Source: Bradyrhizobium canariense | Lineage (GTDB): Bacteria; Pseudomonadota; Alphaproteobacteria; Rhizobiales; Xanthobacteraceae | Assembly (NCBI RefSeq): GCF_900105125.1 | Contig: NZ_LT629750.1 | Span: 3,348,001 to 3,412,000 of the forward strand | Direction of reading: 5' to 3' | Length of the DNA stretch: 64,000 bases | Shown here: piece by piece, positions 41,819 through 52,347 of the stretch | Numbering within the stretch: the stretch's first letter is position 1 | How the letters are laid out: every line of letters starts with the position of its first letter | Position numbers and translations under genes: made by a program | The notes under the pieces: generated by a model | What the model saw: only the letters and a program-made list of their open reading frames with translations | Database searches by the model: none | What the model was told of the DNA's origin: nothing

Positions 41819-43462
41819 GTGAGCCACTTCGCCCGCGATATGACCCCTGTCGTCAATCTCACGCGCGAGAGAGGCGCCGGCGCGGTGCGTCATCAGCGTC
41901 CGGTCTATGTCGACCTGCTTCCTCCCTGCAATGTGGCCTGCCCCGCCGGCGAGAATATCCAGGCATGGCTTGGGTTGGCGCAAGCGGGAAACTACCGGGG
42001 CGCGTGGGAAACGCTGATCCGTGACAACCCGTTGCCGGCGGTGCACGGACGTGTCTGCTATCACCCCTGCGAAACCAGCTGCAATCGCAAGGAGCTCGAC
42101 AGCGCGGTCAGCATTCATGCCGTCGAGCGGTTTCTGGGCGACCTCGCGATGGAGCAAGGCTGGCCGATGCCGATCGCCAAGGTCGCTGCCGGCAAGCGCG
42201 TGCTGATCGTCGGCGCCGGGCCGAGCGGACTGTCCGCCGCTTACCATCTGACGCGGCTCGGCCATCAGGTGGAGATCCACGACGCCGGCCCATTGCCTGG
42301 CGGCATGCTGCATTTCGGCATTCCTGCCTATCGCCTGCCACGCGAAGACCTGATGAAGGAGATCGGGCGGATCGAGCAAATGGGCGTCAAGTTCGTGCCC
42401 AACCATCGGGTCGATGACGTCCTGGCCGAACAGACGAGCGGCGGCTTCGACGCGGTCTTCATCGCTATCGGCGCCCATCTCTCCAAGCATGTCGACATCC
42501 CGGCGCGCGACGCCATCAAGGTATTGGATGCTGTTTCGCTGCTTCGCGACGTAGAAGCCGATGCAGCACCGCGCCTGGGCCGACGCGTGGTGATTTACGG
42601 CGGAGGCAATACGGCCATGGACGTCGCCCGTACCGTCCGCCGCCTCGGCGCCAGCGAGGCCATGATCGTTTATCGCCGGGATCGCGCGCATATGCCGGCG
42701 CACGACTTCGAAGCCGGGGAAGCCTTGACTGAAGGTGTGAAAATAAAATGGCTGACCTCGATCAAGGCAATCCAGGGCGCTGATCTCACAGTCGAGGTGA
42801 TGCGGATCGACGACAGCGGTCACGCACAGCCGACCGGACAGTTCGAGACGCTGAAGGCCGATACACTGGTGCTGGCGCTCGGCCAGGATGCCGACAGCGG
42901 CTTTCTCAAGAAGATCCCCGAAATTGTATTCGACGCCGACGGCTCCGTGGTGGTCGCACCGAACATGATGACCGGCCGGGCCGGCATCTTCGCAGGCGGC
43001 GACATGGTGCCTGCTGAACGCTCGGTCACCGTGGCGACCGGCCACGGCAAGAAGGCGGCGCACCACATCGACGCCTGGCTGAGGGGCGATATCTACGCCG
43101 CTCCGGCGAAGCATTCTGGAATCGAGTTCGCCGAACTCAACCTGCCTATCTATGCTGACGCGCTGCGTTCCACCCAGCATGAAATACCGGTTGCGCAGAG
43201 GGAAGGCCGTTTCGATGAGGTCGTCAGCGGGCTGAGCGCGAAAGAAGCGCTCCACGAAGCCAAGCGCTGTCTGTCCTGCGGCAATTGCTTCGAATGCGAC
43301 AATTGTTATGCCGCATGTCCGGAAGACGCGGTCATCAAGCTCGGCCCGAACGAGGGCTACGAGATCAAACTCGATCTTTGCACGGGCTGCGGCGTCTGCG
43401 TTGAGCAATGCCCCTGCCACGCCATGGAGATGGTTTCCGAGCCGACGGAGGTCAGGACATGA
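41819..43462 (+). CDS. GltD-like NAD(P)H-ferredoxin oxidoreductase subunit with iron-sulfur clusters
   Basis: A 547-residue flavoprotein related to glutamate synthase small subunit. The N-terminal cysteines (CNVACPAGEN, VCYHPCETSCNR) bind [4Fe-4S]; GAGPSG near 132-137 binds FAD and GGGNTAMD near 260 binds NAD(P). Two ferredoxin motifs at the end (CLSCGNCFECDNCYAACP and CTGCGVCVEQCPCHAME) are not part of GltD. The start is GTG with GGAGG eight bases upstream; the stop overlaps the nifJ ATG. It would pass electrons between NAD(P)H and ferredoxin or directly to NifJ. Confidence 0.87.
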   Translation: MSHFARDMTPVVNLTRERGAGAVRHQRPVYVDLLPPCNVACPAGENIQAWLGLAQAGNYRGAWETLIRDNPLPAVHGRVCYHPCETSCNRKELDSAVSIHAVERFLGDLAMEQGWPMPIAKVAAGKRVLIVGAGPSGLSAAYHLTRLGHQVEIHDAGPLPGGMLHFGIPAYRLPREDLMKEIGRIEQMGVKFVPNHRVDDVLAEQTSGGFDAVFIAIGAHLSKHVDIPARDAIKVLDAVSLLRDVEADAAPRLGRRVVIYGGGNTAMDVARTVRRLGASEAMIVYRRDRAHMPAHDFEAGEALTEGVKIKWLTSIKAIQGADLTVEVMRIDDSGHAQPTGQFETLKADTLVLALGQDADSGFLKKIPEIVFDADGSVVVAPNMMTGRAGIFAGGDMVPAERSVTVATGHGKKAAHHIDAWLRGDIYAAPAKHSGIEFAELNLPIYADALRSTQHEIPVAQREGRFDEVVSGLSAKEALHEAKRCLSCGNCFECDNCYAACPEDAVIKLGPNEGYEIKLDLCTGCGVCVEQCPCHAMEMVSEPTEVRT

Positions 43463-46400
43463 ACGCCGTGATCAAGCTGAATTCGGGCGATACCCCAAAA
43501 CCGGCGGCAGAGCTGGCCGCCAACAAGGCGGTCAGGACTACCATGGACGGCAATACAGCCGTCGCTCATGTCGCTTATCGGGTCAATGAAGTCTGCGCCA
43601 TCTATCCGATCACCCCCTCCTCCACGATGGCGGAACTCGCCGACCAATGGGCCGCGGAAGGACTTCAGAATATCTGGGGCAACATTCCCCTGGTCCAGGA
43701 AATGCAAAGCGAGGGAGGCGCCTCAGGCACCGTGCACGGCGCGCTGCAATCGGGCGCGATGACGACAACGTTCACGTCATCGCAGGGTTTGATGCTGATG
43801 TTGCCGAACATGATGAAAATCGCGGGAGAGCTGACTTCGACGGTGTTTCACGTCGCCGCGCGCTCCCTTGCAACTTCGGCCTTGTCGATCTTCGGAGATC
43901 ACTCCGACGTCATGACCGTTCGCACCACCGGCTTTGCGCTCATTTCATCCGCAAACGTGCAGGAAGCCCACGACACCGCGCTGATTGCCGAGGCAGCGAC
44001 CCTCGAGGCCAGGGTTCCATTCCTGCATTTCTTCGACGGCTTTCGCACCTCGCATGAGCTCAACACGCTGGACCTGATTCCGGATGCCAGCATTCGGACG
44101 ATGATCTCGGACGACCTTGTCCGAGCCCATCGCGCGCGCGCACTCAATCCCGAAAATCCCTTCATCCGGGGCACCGCCCAAAACCCCGACACTTTTTTCC
44201 AGGCCAGGGAAGCGGTCAGCCCGTTCTACGCCAAGGTACCGGGAATCGTCGATGCCGCGATGGCCCGCTTTGCCGCGCTCACCGGGCGGCTCTACAAGCT
44301 GTTCGAATATGAAGGCGCACCCGACGCGGAGCGCGTTCTGGTGCTGATGGGTTCCGGCGCGGAGACCGCGCGGGAGACCGTCAAGGCGCTCGTAGCCCGC
44401 GGTGAGAAAGTCGGTGTTCTGCAGGTGCGATTGTTCCGGCCGTTCTCGACCGCGCATTTTCTTGCCGCGCTCCCGCCTTCGGTCGGCGCCATCGCAGTCC
44501 TTGAGCAGACCAAGGAACCAGGCGCCGCCGGAGAGCCGCTTTACCTCGACGTCGTCGCCACCCTCGCCCAGGGCTTTGGATCCGGCCAGCGATCATCGAT
44601 GCCGCGCGTCATCGGCGGGCGCTACGGATTATCCTCGAAGGATTTCACGCCGGCGATGGCGAAGGCCGCGCTCGACGAGTTGGCCAGGCGCGACGGCCAG
44701 AACCAGTTCGCGGGACGAAACAGTTTCACCCTCGGCATCGAGGACGACGTCTCTTTCAGCAACCTCGCCGTCGAAAAAGGGTTCACGATCGAGACCGCTA
44801 ACACCACGCGCGCAGTTTTCTACGGTCTGGGTGCCGATGGCACGGTCGGCGCCAACAAGAACAGCGTGAAGATCATCGCCGAAGACGCGAAACAATATGC
44901 GCAGGGCTATTTCGTCTATGATTCCCATAAATCCGGTGCGCAGACGATCTCGCATCTGCGGTTTGGGCCAGACCCGATCAAGGCCCCCTATCTGATTGCC
45001 TCGGCTGGTTTCGTTGCCTGTCACCAGTTCGGATTTCTTGAACGGCAGGACCTGCTGCGGATCGCCGCGCCAGGCGGCGTCTTCCTTCTCAACAGCCCTT
45101 ATGGGAAGGACCAGACTTGGGACGAACTGCCAAAGTCCGTGCAGCAGGAGATCATCGACAAGAAGCTGCGCTTTTTTGTCATCGACGCTTCCACCGTAGC
45201 CCGGGACGTCGGCCTCGGCGTACGCACCAACACCGTCCTTCAGACCTGCTTCTTCGCCATATCCGGTGTCCTGCCGCGCGAGGATGCCATTCGGCATATC
45301 AAGGAATCGATCCGCAAAACCTATAGCGGAAAGGGCGAAGCCGTCGTGACGAAGAATTTCGCCGCGGTCGATGCCACACTGGCCCGGCTGTTCGAAATCA
45401 AGGTACCGGCAACCGCTACCAATCCGATGGATCTGCCTCCGATCGTCGTCGCCAGCGCGCCTGATTTCGTCAAGCGGGTGACGTCGCTGATGCTGGTCGG
45501 ACGCGGAGACGACATTCCCGTCAGTCTCATCCCGGCAGATGGAACGTTTCCGTCCGGAACCTCTGCTTTTGAGAAGCGCAATATTGCGGAGGCCGTTCCG
45601 GTCTGGGAAGAAGACCTCTGCATCCAGTGCGGTCAATGCAGCTTCGTATGCCCGCACAGCGTCATTCGAGCCCGCTATTACAATGAGGATGCGCTGGTTG
45701 GAGCGCCGGCATCGTTCAAATCGGTACCAGTTAACGCCCGCGGCTATCCGGAAGCGCGCTTCACACTGCAGTTTTATATCGAGGACTGCACGGGTTGCGG
45801 TCTTTGCGTAGAGGCCTGCCCCGCGATCAGCCCGCGCGAGCCGGACGTCAAAGCGATCAACCTTGCGGACAAGGAACCGCTGGTCGCCGCCGAACGCGCC
45901 AACATTGCCTTCTTCGAGGGGTTGCCGGTCAATGACCGGGCTCGCGTCGATTTTGACAAGGTGCGCGGCGTTCAGTTCCTCGAGCCGTTGTTCCAGTTTT
46001 CCGGCGCATGTGCCGGGTGCGGCGAGACCCCCTACCTCAAGCTGCTTTCGCAACTGTTCGGCGATCGCGCGCAGATTGCCAACGCGACCGGCTGCTCATC
46101 GATCTACGGTGGCAGCTTGCCGGTGACGCCCTGGGCCGTCGATCGTGAGGGCCGCGGGCCGGCGTGGTCGAACTCGCTGTTTGAGGACAACGCCGAGTTC
46201 GGTCTCGGCTTCCGGTTGGCGGCCGACAAGCATCTGGCGCTTGCCCGCGCGCTGCTCACGCAACTAACACCACTCGTCGGCGAAGAGCTCGCGACAGGCG
46301 TCCTCAATGCACCGCAAATCCACGAATTCGAATTGCGGGCACAGCGCATACGCGTCGCCGAACTCAAGACCCGGCTGCTCAAAATCGAAAGCGAGCCCGC

Positions 46401-47130
46401 ACGCAACCTGCTCTCCGTGGTGGACCATCTCGTGCGGCGGAGCATCTGGATCGTCGGCGGCGACGGCTGGGCTTTTGACATCGGCTTTGGCGGGCTCGAT
46501 CATGTCATGGCGACTGGTCGCAACGTCAATATCCTGGTCCTCAACACCGAAGTCTATTCCAACACCGGCGGCCAGGCCTCAAAGGCGACCCCGCTTGGCG
46601 CGGTGGCAAAGTTTGCGGCGGCGGGGAAACGGGTCGCCCGCAAGGACCTCGCCTTGCAGGCCATCGCCTATGGAAACGTCTATGTGGCCCAGGTCGCGAT
46701 GGGAGCCAATTCGCAGCAGACGCTGGATGCGTTTAGGGAAGCGGAGGCCTATGACGGCCCCTCGCTCATCCTCGCCTACAGTCAGTGCATCGCGCACGGT
46801 ATCGACATGCGGTTTGGCATGAAACAACAGGACCTCGCGGTCGCCTGCGGCTACTGGCCGTTGCTTCGTTTCAACCCGACGATGCGAAGCGTCGGCAAGA
46901 GCCCTTTCCAACTGGATTCGCCGCGCCCGACGATTCCCTTCAAGGATTATGCCTACAATGAGGTCCGCTATTCCTCTCTGGCGCGATCGCTTCCTGACGA
47001 GGCGGCGCTGCTTCTCGCCAATGCGCAGGCCGCAGTGATCGACAAATACCAGCAATACGAAGCACTCGCGGCACAAGACGGGAGCCGCTTCCAGCCAGGC
47101 AGCGACGAGCCCGCCAGCCCGGCGTCCTAG
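43459..47130 (+). CDS. nifJ: Pyruvate:ferredoxin/flavodoxin oxidoreductase
   Basis: A 1223-residue single-chain enzyme that oxidises pyruvate to acetyl-CoA and CO2, reducing ferredoxin. Domain I carries TMDGNTAVAHVAYRVNEV and YPITPSSTMAE. Ferredoxin clusters are CIQCGQCSFVCPHS and CTGCGLCVEACP. The cluster/thiamine domain shows GACAGCGETPYLKLL, then GGDGWAFDIGFGG and VYSNTGGQASKATP. Cys spacing is complete. ATG overlaps the stop upstream (ATGA), with GGAGG seven bases before. Oxygen sensitivity of the family suggests use at low oxygen; the FixJ-like motif upstream of the operon agrees. Confidence 0.92.
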   Translation: MNAVIKLNSGDTPKPAAELAANKAVRTTMDGNTAVAHVAYRVNEVCAIYPITPSSTMAELADQWAAEGLQNIWGNIPLVQEMQSEGGASGTVHGALQSGAMTTTFTSSQGLMLMLPNMMKIAGELTSTVFHVAARSLATSALSIFGDHSDVMTVRTTGFALISSANVQEAHDTALIAEAATLEARVPFLHFFDGFRTSHELNTLDLIPDASIRTMISDDLVRAHRARALNPENPFIRGTAQNPDTFFQAREAVSPFYAKVPGIVDAAMARFAALTGRLYKLFEYEGAPDAERVLVLMGSGAETARETVKALVARGEKVGVLQVRLFRPFSTAHFLAALPPSVGAIAVLEQTKEPGAAGEPLYLDVVATLAQGFGSGQRSSMPRVIGGRYGLSSKDFTPAMAKAALDELARRDGQNQFAGRNSFTLGIEDDVSFSNLAVEKGFTIETANTTRAVFYGLGADGTVGANKNSVKIIAEDAKQYAQGYFVYDSHKSGAQTISHLRFGPDPIKAPYLIASAGFVACHQFGFLERQDLLRIAAPGGVFLLNSPYGKDQTWDELPKSVQQEIIDKKLRFFVIDASTVARDVGLGVRTNTVLQTCFFAISGVLPREDAIRHIKESIRKTYSGKGEAVVTKNFAAVDATLARLFEIKVPATATNPMDLPPIVVASAPDFVKRVTSLMLVGRGDDIPVSLIPADGTFPSGTSAFEKRNIAEAVPVWEEDLCIQCGQCSFVCPHSVIRARYYNEDALVGAPASFKSVPVNARGYPEARFTLQFYIEDCTGCGLCVEACPAISPREPDVKAINLADKEPLVAAERANIAFFEGLPVNDRARVDFDKVRGVQFLEPLFQFSGACAGCGETPYLKLLSQLFGDRAQIANATGCSSIYGGSLPVTPWAVDREGRGPAWSNSLFEDNAEFGLGFRLAADKHLALARALLTQLTPLVGEELATGVLNAPQIHEFELRAQRIRVAELKTRLLKIESEPARNLLSVVDHLVRRSIWIVGGDGWAFDIGFGGLDHVMATGRNVNILVLNTEVYSNTGGQASKATPLGAVAKFAAAGKRVARKDLALQAIAYGNVYVAQVAMGANSQQTLDAFREAEAYDGPSLILAYSQCIAHGIDMRFGMKQQDLAVACGYWPLLRFNPTMRSVGKSPFQLDSPRPTIPFKDYAYNEVRYSSLARSLPDEAALLLANAQAAVIDKYQQYEALAAQDGSRFQPGSDEPASPAS

Positions 47131-47131
47131 G

Positions 47132-47226
47132 GCATGATCCGTAAAACTGGAAACCGGCTTTCTGAAAAGATCATGCTCAAACAAAACGATAACGCCGGAG
47201 TCTGATTCAAGCCAGTTGAATCAGAC
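47132..47226. repeat. Dispersed palindromic intergenic repeat
   Basis: GCATGATC (47132-47139) and GATCATGC (47169-47176) bracket AAACTGGAAACCGG-type sequence. A second palindrome follows: GTCTGATTCAA, five bases, TTGAATCAGAC (47200-47226). I recognise this pattern as a common intergenic repeat of Bradyrhizobium-type genomes. It could terminate nifJ transcription. Confidence 0.65.
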
Positions 47227-47331
47227 CCTGGCGCAGCGGTTCAGAAACTCCCTTCATCTTGGCTACGAATGCTTCGAGGAAAGTTGCTGAACCAAACCAC
47301 GGCGCAGTACGGCCCGTCCCCGGAGAACCCA

Positions 47332-48405
47332 ATGGATTTGACGACACGCTATATGGGACTTCAGCTCAAAAACCCGCTGGTGGCATCCGCGTCGCCGCTA
47401 ACGGGAGAGCTCGACTCGCTGAAGCGGCTTGAGGATGCAGGCGCCGCCGCCCTGATCCTGCCTTCGCTTTTCCAGGAAGAGATCGAAGCGGAGACCGCCC
47501 GCTACGAGCATCTAACCAGCGTACACGACGACAGTTGGCCGGAGGGTCTCAGCAATTTTCCGAAACTGGCCGACGCGCAGCATGGGCCGCACGAATATCT
47601 CGAACTCGTTCGCCGGGCCCGGCGGGCGGCCGGGGTGCCGGTGATCGCAAGCCTGAACGGTATCAGCGACGAAGGTTGGACCTCCTACGCCAGGCAGCTC
47701 GAGCAGGCCGGCGCGAACGGGCTCGAACTCAATATCTATTTCATTGCAGCCGATCTTGCGACGACCGGCCGCGATGTCGAGCAGCGTTACCTCGACATCC
47801 TGCAATCGGTGCGGGCGGCGGTCTCGATTCCGATCGCGATCAAGCTCAGTCCCTATTTCAGTGCCGTCGGCAACATGGCTATGGCGCTTGAGGACGCTGG
47901 AGCCGACGGCTTGGTGCTGTTCAATCGGTTCTATCAGCCCGATCTCGATCTGACGCGCCTGCAGGTGCTGACCGATCTCAAGCTCAGCGAGCCGAACGAG
48001 ATTCGGCTCCCTCTGCTCTGGCTTGCTGTCCTCGCAGGACGAACGAAGGCTTCTCTCGCGGCCAGTACCGGCGTGACCAGCGCCGACGAGGTTGTGAAAT
48101 ATCTTTTGGTTGGAGCCGACGTCGTGATGACCACCTCGTCGTTGTTGCGACAAGGCCCCGGTCATATGGCCACTTTGCTCTCCGGGCTGGAGAAGTGGCT
48201 CGACGCAAGAGAATTCGATTCCCTGAGGCATGTCAGCGGAATCATGAGTCAGCGAGGCATGCGGGACCCCCAGGCATTCGAGCGCTCCAACTACGTCAAG
48301 ATCCTGCAAGGATATCGCCAGCCCGATCGGTCGACGACCGGACAGCCGGCAGCCCCTGTTCCATCGCGCACCGACGGAGCGAAGCCAAACCGGATTCTGG
48401 GATAA
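47332..48405 (+). CDS. Dihydroorotate dehydrogenase-like flavoprotein
   Basis: A 357-residue TIM-barrel FMN protein of the PyrD-like family (COG0167), found beside NifJ and GltD-like genes in other genomes. Typical pieces: MDLTTRYMGLQLKNPLVASASPLTGELD at the start, ASLNGISDEGWTSYARQLEQAGANGLELN, IAIKLSPYFS and ADVVMTTSSLLRQGP. It has no PyrD catalytic Cys/Ser in the clear, so another dihydropyrimidine or ene-type reductase activity is possible. GGAG lies six bases before the ATG. It may belong to the NifJ operon, 200 bp downstream. Confidence 0.82.
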   Translation: MDLTTRYMGLQLKNPLVASASPLTGELDSLKRLEDAGAAALILPSLFQEEIEAETARYEHLTSVHDDSWPEGLSNFPKLADAQHGPHEYLELVRRARRAAGVPVIASLNGISDEGWTSYARQLEQAGANGLELNIYFIAADLATTGRDVEQRYLDILQSVRAAVSIPIAIKLSPYFSAVGNMAMALEDAGADGLVLFNRFYQPDLDLTRLQVLTDLKLSEPNEIRLPLLWLAVLAGRTKASLAASTGVTSADEVVKYLLVGADVVMTTSSLLRQGPGHMATLLSGLEKWLDAREFDSLRHVSGIMSQRGMRDPQAFERSNYVKILQGYRQPDRSTTGQPAAPVPSRTDGAKPNRILG

Positions 48406-48485
48406 AGTTGGCACCTCCGAGACGCCCGTCGATGGACACAAGTAATTTACGTGGGCACGAGAACCACGATCATCCTCGGTGAGGT

Positions 48486-49610
48486 TCAGGCCGATTGCGC
48501 GGCAACCGAGCGGAAACGCAAAATGGCAAAGCTAAAAAACAATCCTCCGACCACGGCTACCGCCAGAAATTGCGGCCAGACCACGTCGATGCCAGCGCCA
48601 CGGTAAAGGATCGACTGTGCAAACAGCACGAAGTGGGTCGAGGGCGACGCTTGCATCACGGTCGCAAGCCATGGCGGCATGCTCTCGAGCGGCGTGTTGC
48701 TTCCAGACAGCATATTCATTGGCAGGTAGACCAACATGTACAGCAGCCCAAGCTGCGGCATCGACCGCGCCACGGTGCCTAGGAAGATGCCGATCGCGGT
48801 GGCAAAAAACAGATAGATCACGACCCCGATCATGAACAGCGGAATTGAGCCCGCGATCGGTATTGCGAGCATCCCGCGAATGACGACGTAGAGGGATAGA
48901 CCCACCGCGACCGTAATCACCAATCCATTGGCCCAGACCTTGGACATCGCGATTTCGAAGGGCGTCAAGGGCATAACAAGGAGGTGATCCATGGTACCGT
49001 GTTCGCGCTCCCGAACGATCGCCGCTCCCGCGAGGATGATGGCCAGCATGGTCACGTTGTTGATGATCCCCATCACGGTCGTGAACCACGCCGTCGTGAT
49101 ATTCGGATTGAACGCGATCCGAACGTCGAGATTGACCGGTGACAATGGGACTCCCTCCGAATGGGAGAGAAAGTCCGCCACCTCGGTGGTGATGATCTGC
49201 TGGGCGTAACCGGATCCGAGGCCGGCCTGCACCATCGCGGTCGCATCGACGTCGATCTGGATCTCTGGTCGCTTCCCGGCAAGGACATATTGTTCGAAGT
49301 CGGGAGGGATATCGATACCGAAGGTGTATTTTCCCTTGTTCATCAAGGACACGATATCCTTCTCGACGATCTGCTGCGGCGACTGGAAGTAAGGCGGAAG
49401 AAATGCATGGGCTATGCGGCGCGAGAGTTCTGAATTGTCCTCATCGACGAAAGCAATCGAGGCGTTGTGCAATTCCTGGGAATTGCTCCGTGCCTGCATG
49501 ATGATAGCAAGGGAGAACGCATAAATTACGAATCCCAACAACACGAAATCATGGAGAAAGCTCCGCAGCTCCTTTATCCCGAGCCATAATATATTTTCAG
49601 CCTTGCCCAC
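48486..49610 (-). CDS. ABC-2 type permease, YhhJ-like
   Basis: A 374-residue membrane protein with an N-terminal helix, a periplasmic domain of about 130 residues (SIAFVDEDNSELSRRIAHAFL and on), and five C-terminal helices with the ABC-2 signature EREHGTMDHLLVMPLTPFEIAMSK. It ends a three-gene operon with the RbbA-like and HlyD-like genes and starts four bases after the RbbA gene. Together they make a tripartite exporter like YhiI-RbbA-YhhJ. Substrate unknown. Confidence 0.87.
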   Translation of the reverse strand: MGKAENILWLGIKELRSFLHDFVLLGFVIYAFSLAIIMQARSNSQELHNASIAFVDEDNSELSRRIAHAFLPPYFQSPQQIVEKDIVSLMNKGKYTFGIDIPPDFEQYVLAGKRPEIQIDVDATAMVQAGLGSGYAQQIITTEVADFLSHSEGVPLSPVNLDVRIAFNPNITTAWFTTVMGIINNVTMLAIILAGAAIVREREHGTMDHLLVMPLTPFEIAMSKVWANGLVITVAVGLSLYVVIRGMLAIPIAGSIPLFMIGVVIYLFFATAIGIFLGTVARSMPQLGLLYMLVYLPMNMLSGSNTPLESMPPWLATVMQASPSTHFVLFAQSILYRGAGIDVVWPQFLAVAVVGGLFFSFAILRFRSVAAQSA

Positions 49611-49614
49611 TGAT

Positions 49615-52347
49615 CTAACGCTCCTGTTTCCGCAACATCAGAACGCTCAATAGCGCCAGCACGGGCACGAACACGGCCAAAGCCACGAGGTCCGTCCAGA
49701 GATCTCCAATTCCGAGTCCTTTGGTGAAGGCACCGACGCTGATCGGCACGAAGTAAGTCATCGGGAATGCCCGGCCCATGATTTGCGCTCCGGTAGCGAG
49801 GGAGGACACCGGCGTCATCATGCCTGCGAATTGGGTGGCCGGCAGAACCGTCAAAATAGCTGTTCCAAAGAGAGCCGCGATCTGTGTACTTGTGAAAACG
49901 GAAATCAGCATGCCGTATGCCGTCATCGCGGTAACGTAGATCAGGACGCCGAACAAAAGGACTGGAAAGCTTCCTTTCAGCGGAACATCAAAAACAAAAA
50001 TGGCCATCAGCAACATCAGCGTAAAATTTGCCATTGCGACCGCAATGTAGGGAAGTTGCTTGCCCAACAGGAATTCAATCCGGCTGACCGGCGTTACATA
50101 AAGGTTGGTGATCGATCCGAGTTCCTTTTCCCGGACGATGGCAAGAGCCATCAGGATCGCCGGAAACAACCCGAGCAGCAGCGCGATGTTTGATGGAACC
50201 ATCGCATAAATGCTGTCGAAATCCTGATTGTATTTGAACCTGATCTCGATACCGGAGGGAGGCGGCGCGACAAGCGCCGTCGTATAGATGGTTGGATCCA
50301 CAAGATACAATTGATGCATGCCTTGCAGATAGCCACGGATGGTTTCCGCACGAAACGGCATGGCGCCATCGACCAATGCGCTGACCCATGCGGGACGCCC
50401 GCGCTTGATATCGAGACCGAAGTTCGGCGGAATTTCAACCGCCGCCTTGATGTCTCCGCTCCTGAGACGGCTGATCAATTCCTTGTCGTCGGCGATCGAC
50501 GGCTTCTCGACGAAATAGGCGGAGCCTCTGAGCTCCTCGAGATAAGCGCGGCTCTCGGGAGACTGATCCTGATCCAGCACTGCGAAGGAAAGATTATTGA
50601 CGTCCGTGGAAACGCCGAAGCCGAACACCAGCATCAGCAGCGTGGTTCCGAACAGGCTGAAACCGAGCCGGATCGGATCACGCAACAGCTCGAGGGATTC
50701 GCGGATCGTATAGGCGAGCAGACGCCGCAAGCTGAACAACGAGCGCATCGGCGCCGGCAGCGCCACTTCAGCGGCCCTGACCGGCGGCGCGGGTGCGGTA
50801 GCGGCGGAGCGCTCACGGGTCGCTTCCTCGAGATAGCCGATGAAAGCGTCTTCGAGAGACGCGGCGCCGCGTGCCTTGACCAATCCTGCCGGTGTATCCG
50901 TGGCCAATACATGCCCGGAATCCATCAAGGAAATTCGATCGCAGCGCTCCGCCTCATTCATGAAATGCGTAGAGATGAAGATCGTCACGCCTTGATTGCG
51001 CGACAGATCGATCAGAATTTCCCAAAACCGGTCGCGAGCCAGCGGATCAACTCCCGATGTCGGCTCGTCGAGGATAAGGATCTCCGGTTCGTGAACGATT
51101 GCGACCGCCAGGGACACTCGCTGCCGAATCCCCAGCGGCAGATCAAGCGTCCGCTGATCGAAATAATCCTTGAGGCCAAAACTATCCACCAAGCCCGCGA
51201 TCCTGACTCGCGCCTTCTCCGCCGGTATGTGGAACAGGTGCGCATGGAGCTCAAGATTTTGTTGCACGGTAAGTTCGGTGTAGAGGGAGAACGATTGTGA
51301 CATGTAGCCGACGCGGTAGCGTGAATTCATGTCGGATGGATCGAGAGGCTTTCCGAACAGCAACGCCGCGCCTTCGCTGGGAGGCAGCAGCCCGGTCAAC
51401 ATTTTCATGGTCGTGGATTTGCCGCAGCCATTCGATCCGACAAAACCGAAGATCTCGCCTTGCTCGATCGTAAAATTTACTTTGTCGACCGCGGTAAAAT
51501 CGCCAAAACGGCAGGTGAGATCGCGTGCAACGATGACGGGATCGGCATCGATGATGCGACGCGGCGATATTTGCAATGCCTTGTGTCCACGCCGCGCCTG
51601 TTCCGGGAGTAACGCGATGAACGCATCCTCCAGAGAGGGGGTATTGGTTTTGGCTTTCAGATCGGCGGAAGTGCCGGTTCCCAGCACCTTGCCGGCATTC
51701 ATGGCCACCAGCCAGTCGAACCGCGCCTCTTCCATATAGGCCGTCGCGACCAGCACGCTCATCCCCTCGCGGCGAGAGCGCATCTGGTCGATCAGCTCCC
51801 AGAACCTGCGGCGAGAGAGCGGATCGACACCGGTGGTTGGCTCGTCAAGAATCAGCAGATCGGGATCATGGATCAGACAGCAACAAAGCCCAAGCTTCTG
51901 GCGCATGCCTCCGGACAATTTCTTCGCCATCCTTTCGGAAAATGGCGCAAGGCCGGTGCTCCACAAAAGCTCGGAGATCATCGCGTCACGTTTGGCGCGC
52001 GATTGTCCAAACAAGCGCCCGAAGAACTCGATGTTCTCGCGGACGCTGAGGTCCGCATAAAGATTCTTGCCCAATCCCTGCGGCATGTAGGCAATACGCG
52101 GGCAGATATCAGCCCGAGATCTGGGATCCGCCATGTCGCTGTCAAGGACGATAACGCGCCCTGACTGGATTTGGCGCGCCCCTGCGATCATACTCAGCAA
52201 AGACGATTTGCCGACGCCGTCCGGCCCGATCAACCCAACCATGCAGCCCGCGGGCAGATCAATCGTGACATGATCGAGGGCGACCACCTTGCCATATCGC
52301 TGCGTGATGTCCTCGACATGAGCGACCGAGCTTTCGCGAGCGATCAT
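49615..52347 (-). CDS. rbbA: RbbA-like fusion of two ABC ATPases and an ABC-2 permease
   Basis: A 910-residue protein. ATPase 1: Walker [10 protein letters not shown] near 36-44, signature LSGGMRQK, Walker [13 protein letters not shown]. ATPase 2: Walker [10 protein letters not shown], signature LPLGIRQR, Walker [13 protein letters not shown]. The C-terminal third (from about 540) is an ABC-2 permease domain with a large periplasmic loop. E. coli RbbA has been linked to ribosomes, but this operon context indicates export. The ATG overlaps the stop of the HlyD gene. Confidence 0.9.
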   Translation of the reverse strand: MIARESSVAHVEDITQRYGKVVALDHVTIDLPAGCMVGLIGPDGVGKSSLLSMIAGARQIQSGRVIVLDSDMADPRSRADICPRIAYMPQGLGKNLYADLSVRENIEFFGRLFGQSRAKRDAMISELLWSTGLAPFSERMAKKLSGGMRQKLGLCCCLIHDPDLLILDEPTTGVDPLSRRRFWELIDQMRSRREGMSVLVATAYMEEARFDWLVAMNAGKVLGTGTSADLKAKTNTPSLEDAFIALLPEQARRGHKALQISPRRIIDADPVIVARDLTCRFGDFTAVDKVNFTIEQGEIFGFVGSNGCGKSTTMKMLTGLLPPSEGAALLFGKPLDPSDMNSRYRVGYMSQSFSLYTELTVQQNLELHAHLFHIPAEKARVRIAGLVDSFGLKDYFDQRTLDLPLGIRQRVSLAVAIVHEPEILILDEPTSGVDPLARDRFWEILIDLSRNQGVTIFISTHFMNEAERCDRISLMDSGHVLATDTPAGLVKARGAASLEDAFIGYLEEATRERSAATAPAPPVRAAEVALPAPMRSLFSLRRLLAYTIRESLELLRDPIRLGFSLFGTTLLMLVFGFGVSTDVNNLSFAVLDQDQSPESRAYLEELRGSAYFVEKPSIADDKELISRLRSGDIKAAVEIPPNFGLDIKRGRPAWVSALVDGAMPFRAETIRGYLQGMHQLYLVDPTIYTTALVAPPPSGIEIRFKYNQDFDSIYAMVPSNIALLLGLFPAILMALAIVREKELGSITNLYVTPVSRIEFLLGKQLPYIAVAMANFTLMLLMAIFVFDVPLKGSFPVLLFGVLIYVTAMTAYGMLISVFTSTQIAALFGTAILTVLPATQFAGMMTPVSSLATGAQIMGRAFPMTYFVPISVGAFTKGLGIGDLWTDLVALAVFVPVLALLSVLMLRKQER

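Noticed and set aside
41801..43420. 539-codon minus-strand frame
   Set aside because: Antisense shadow of the GltD-like gene, with no recognisable domain or ribosome site.
44629..46053. 474-codon minus-strand frame
   Set aside because: Antisense shadow of nifJ; composition follows the reverse complement of that gene.
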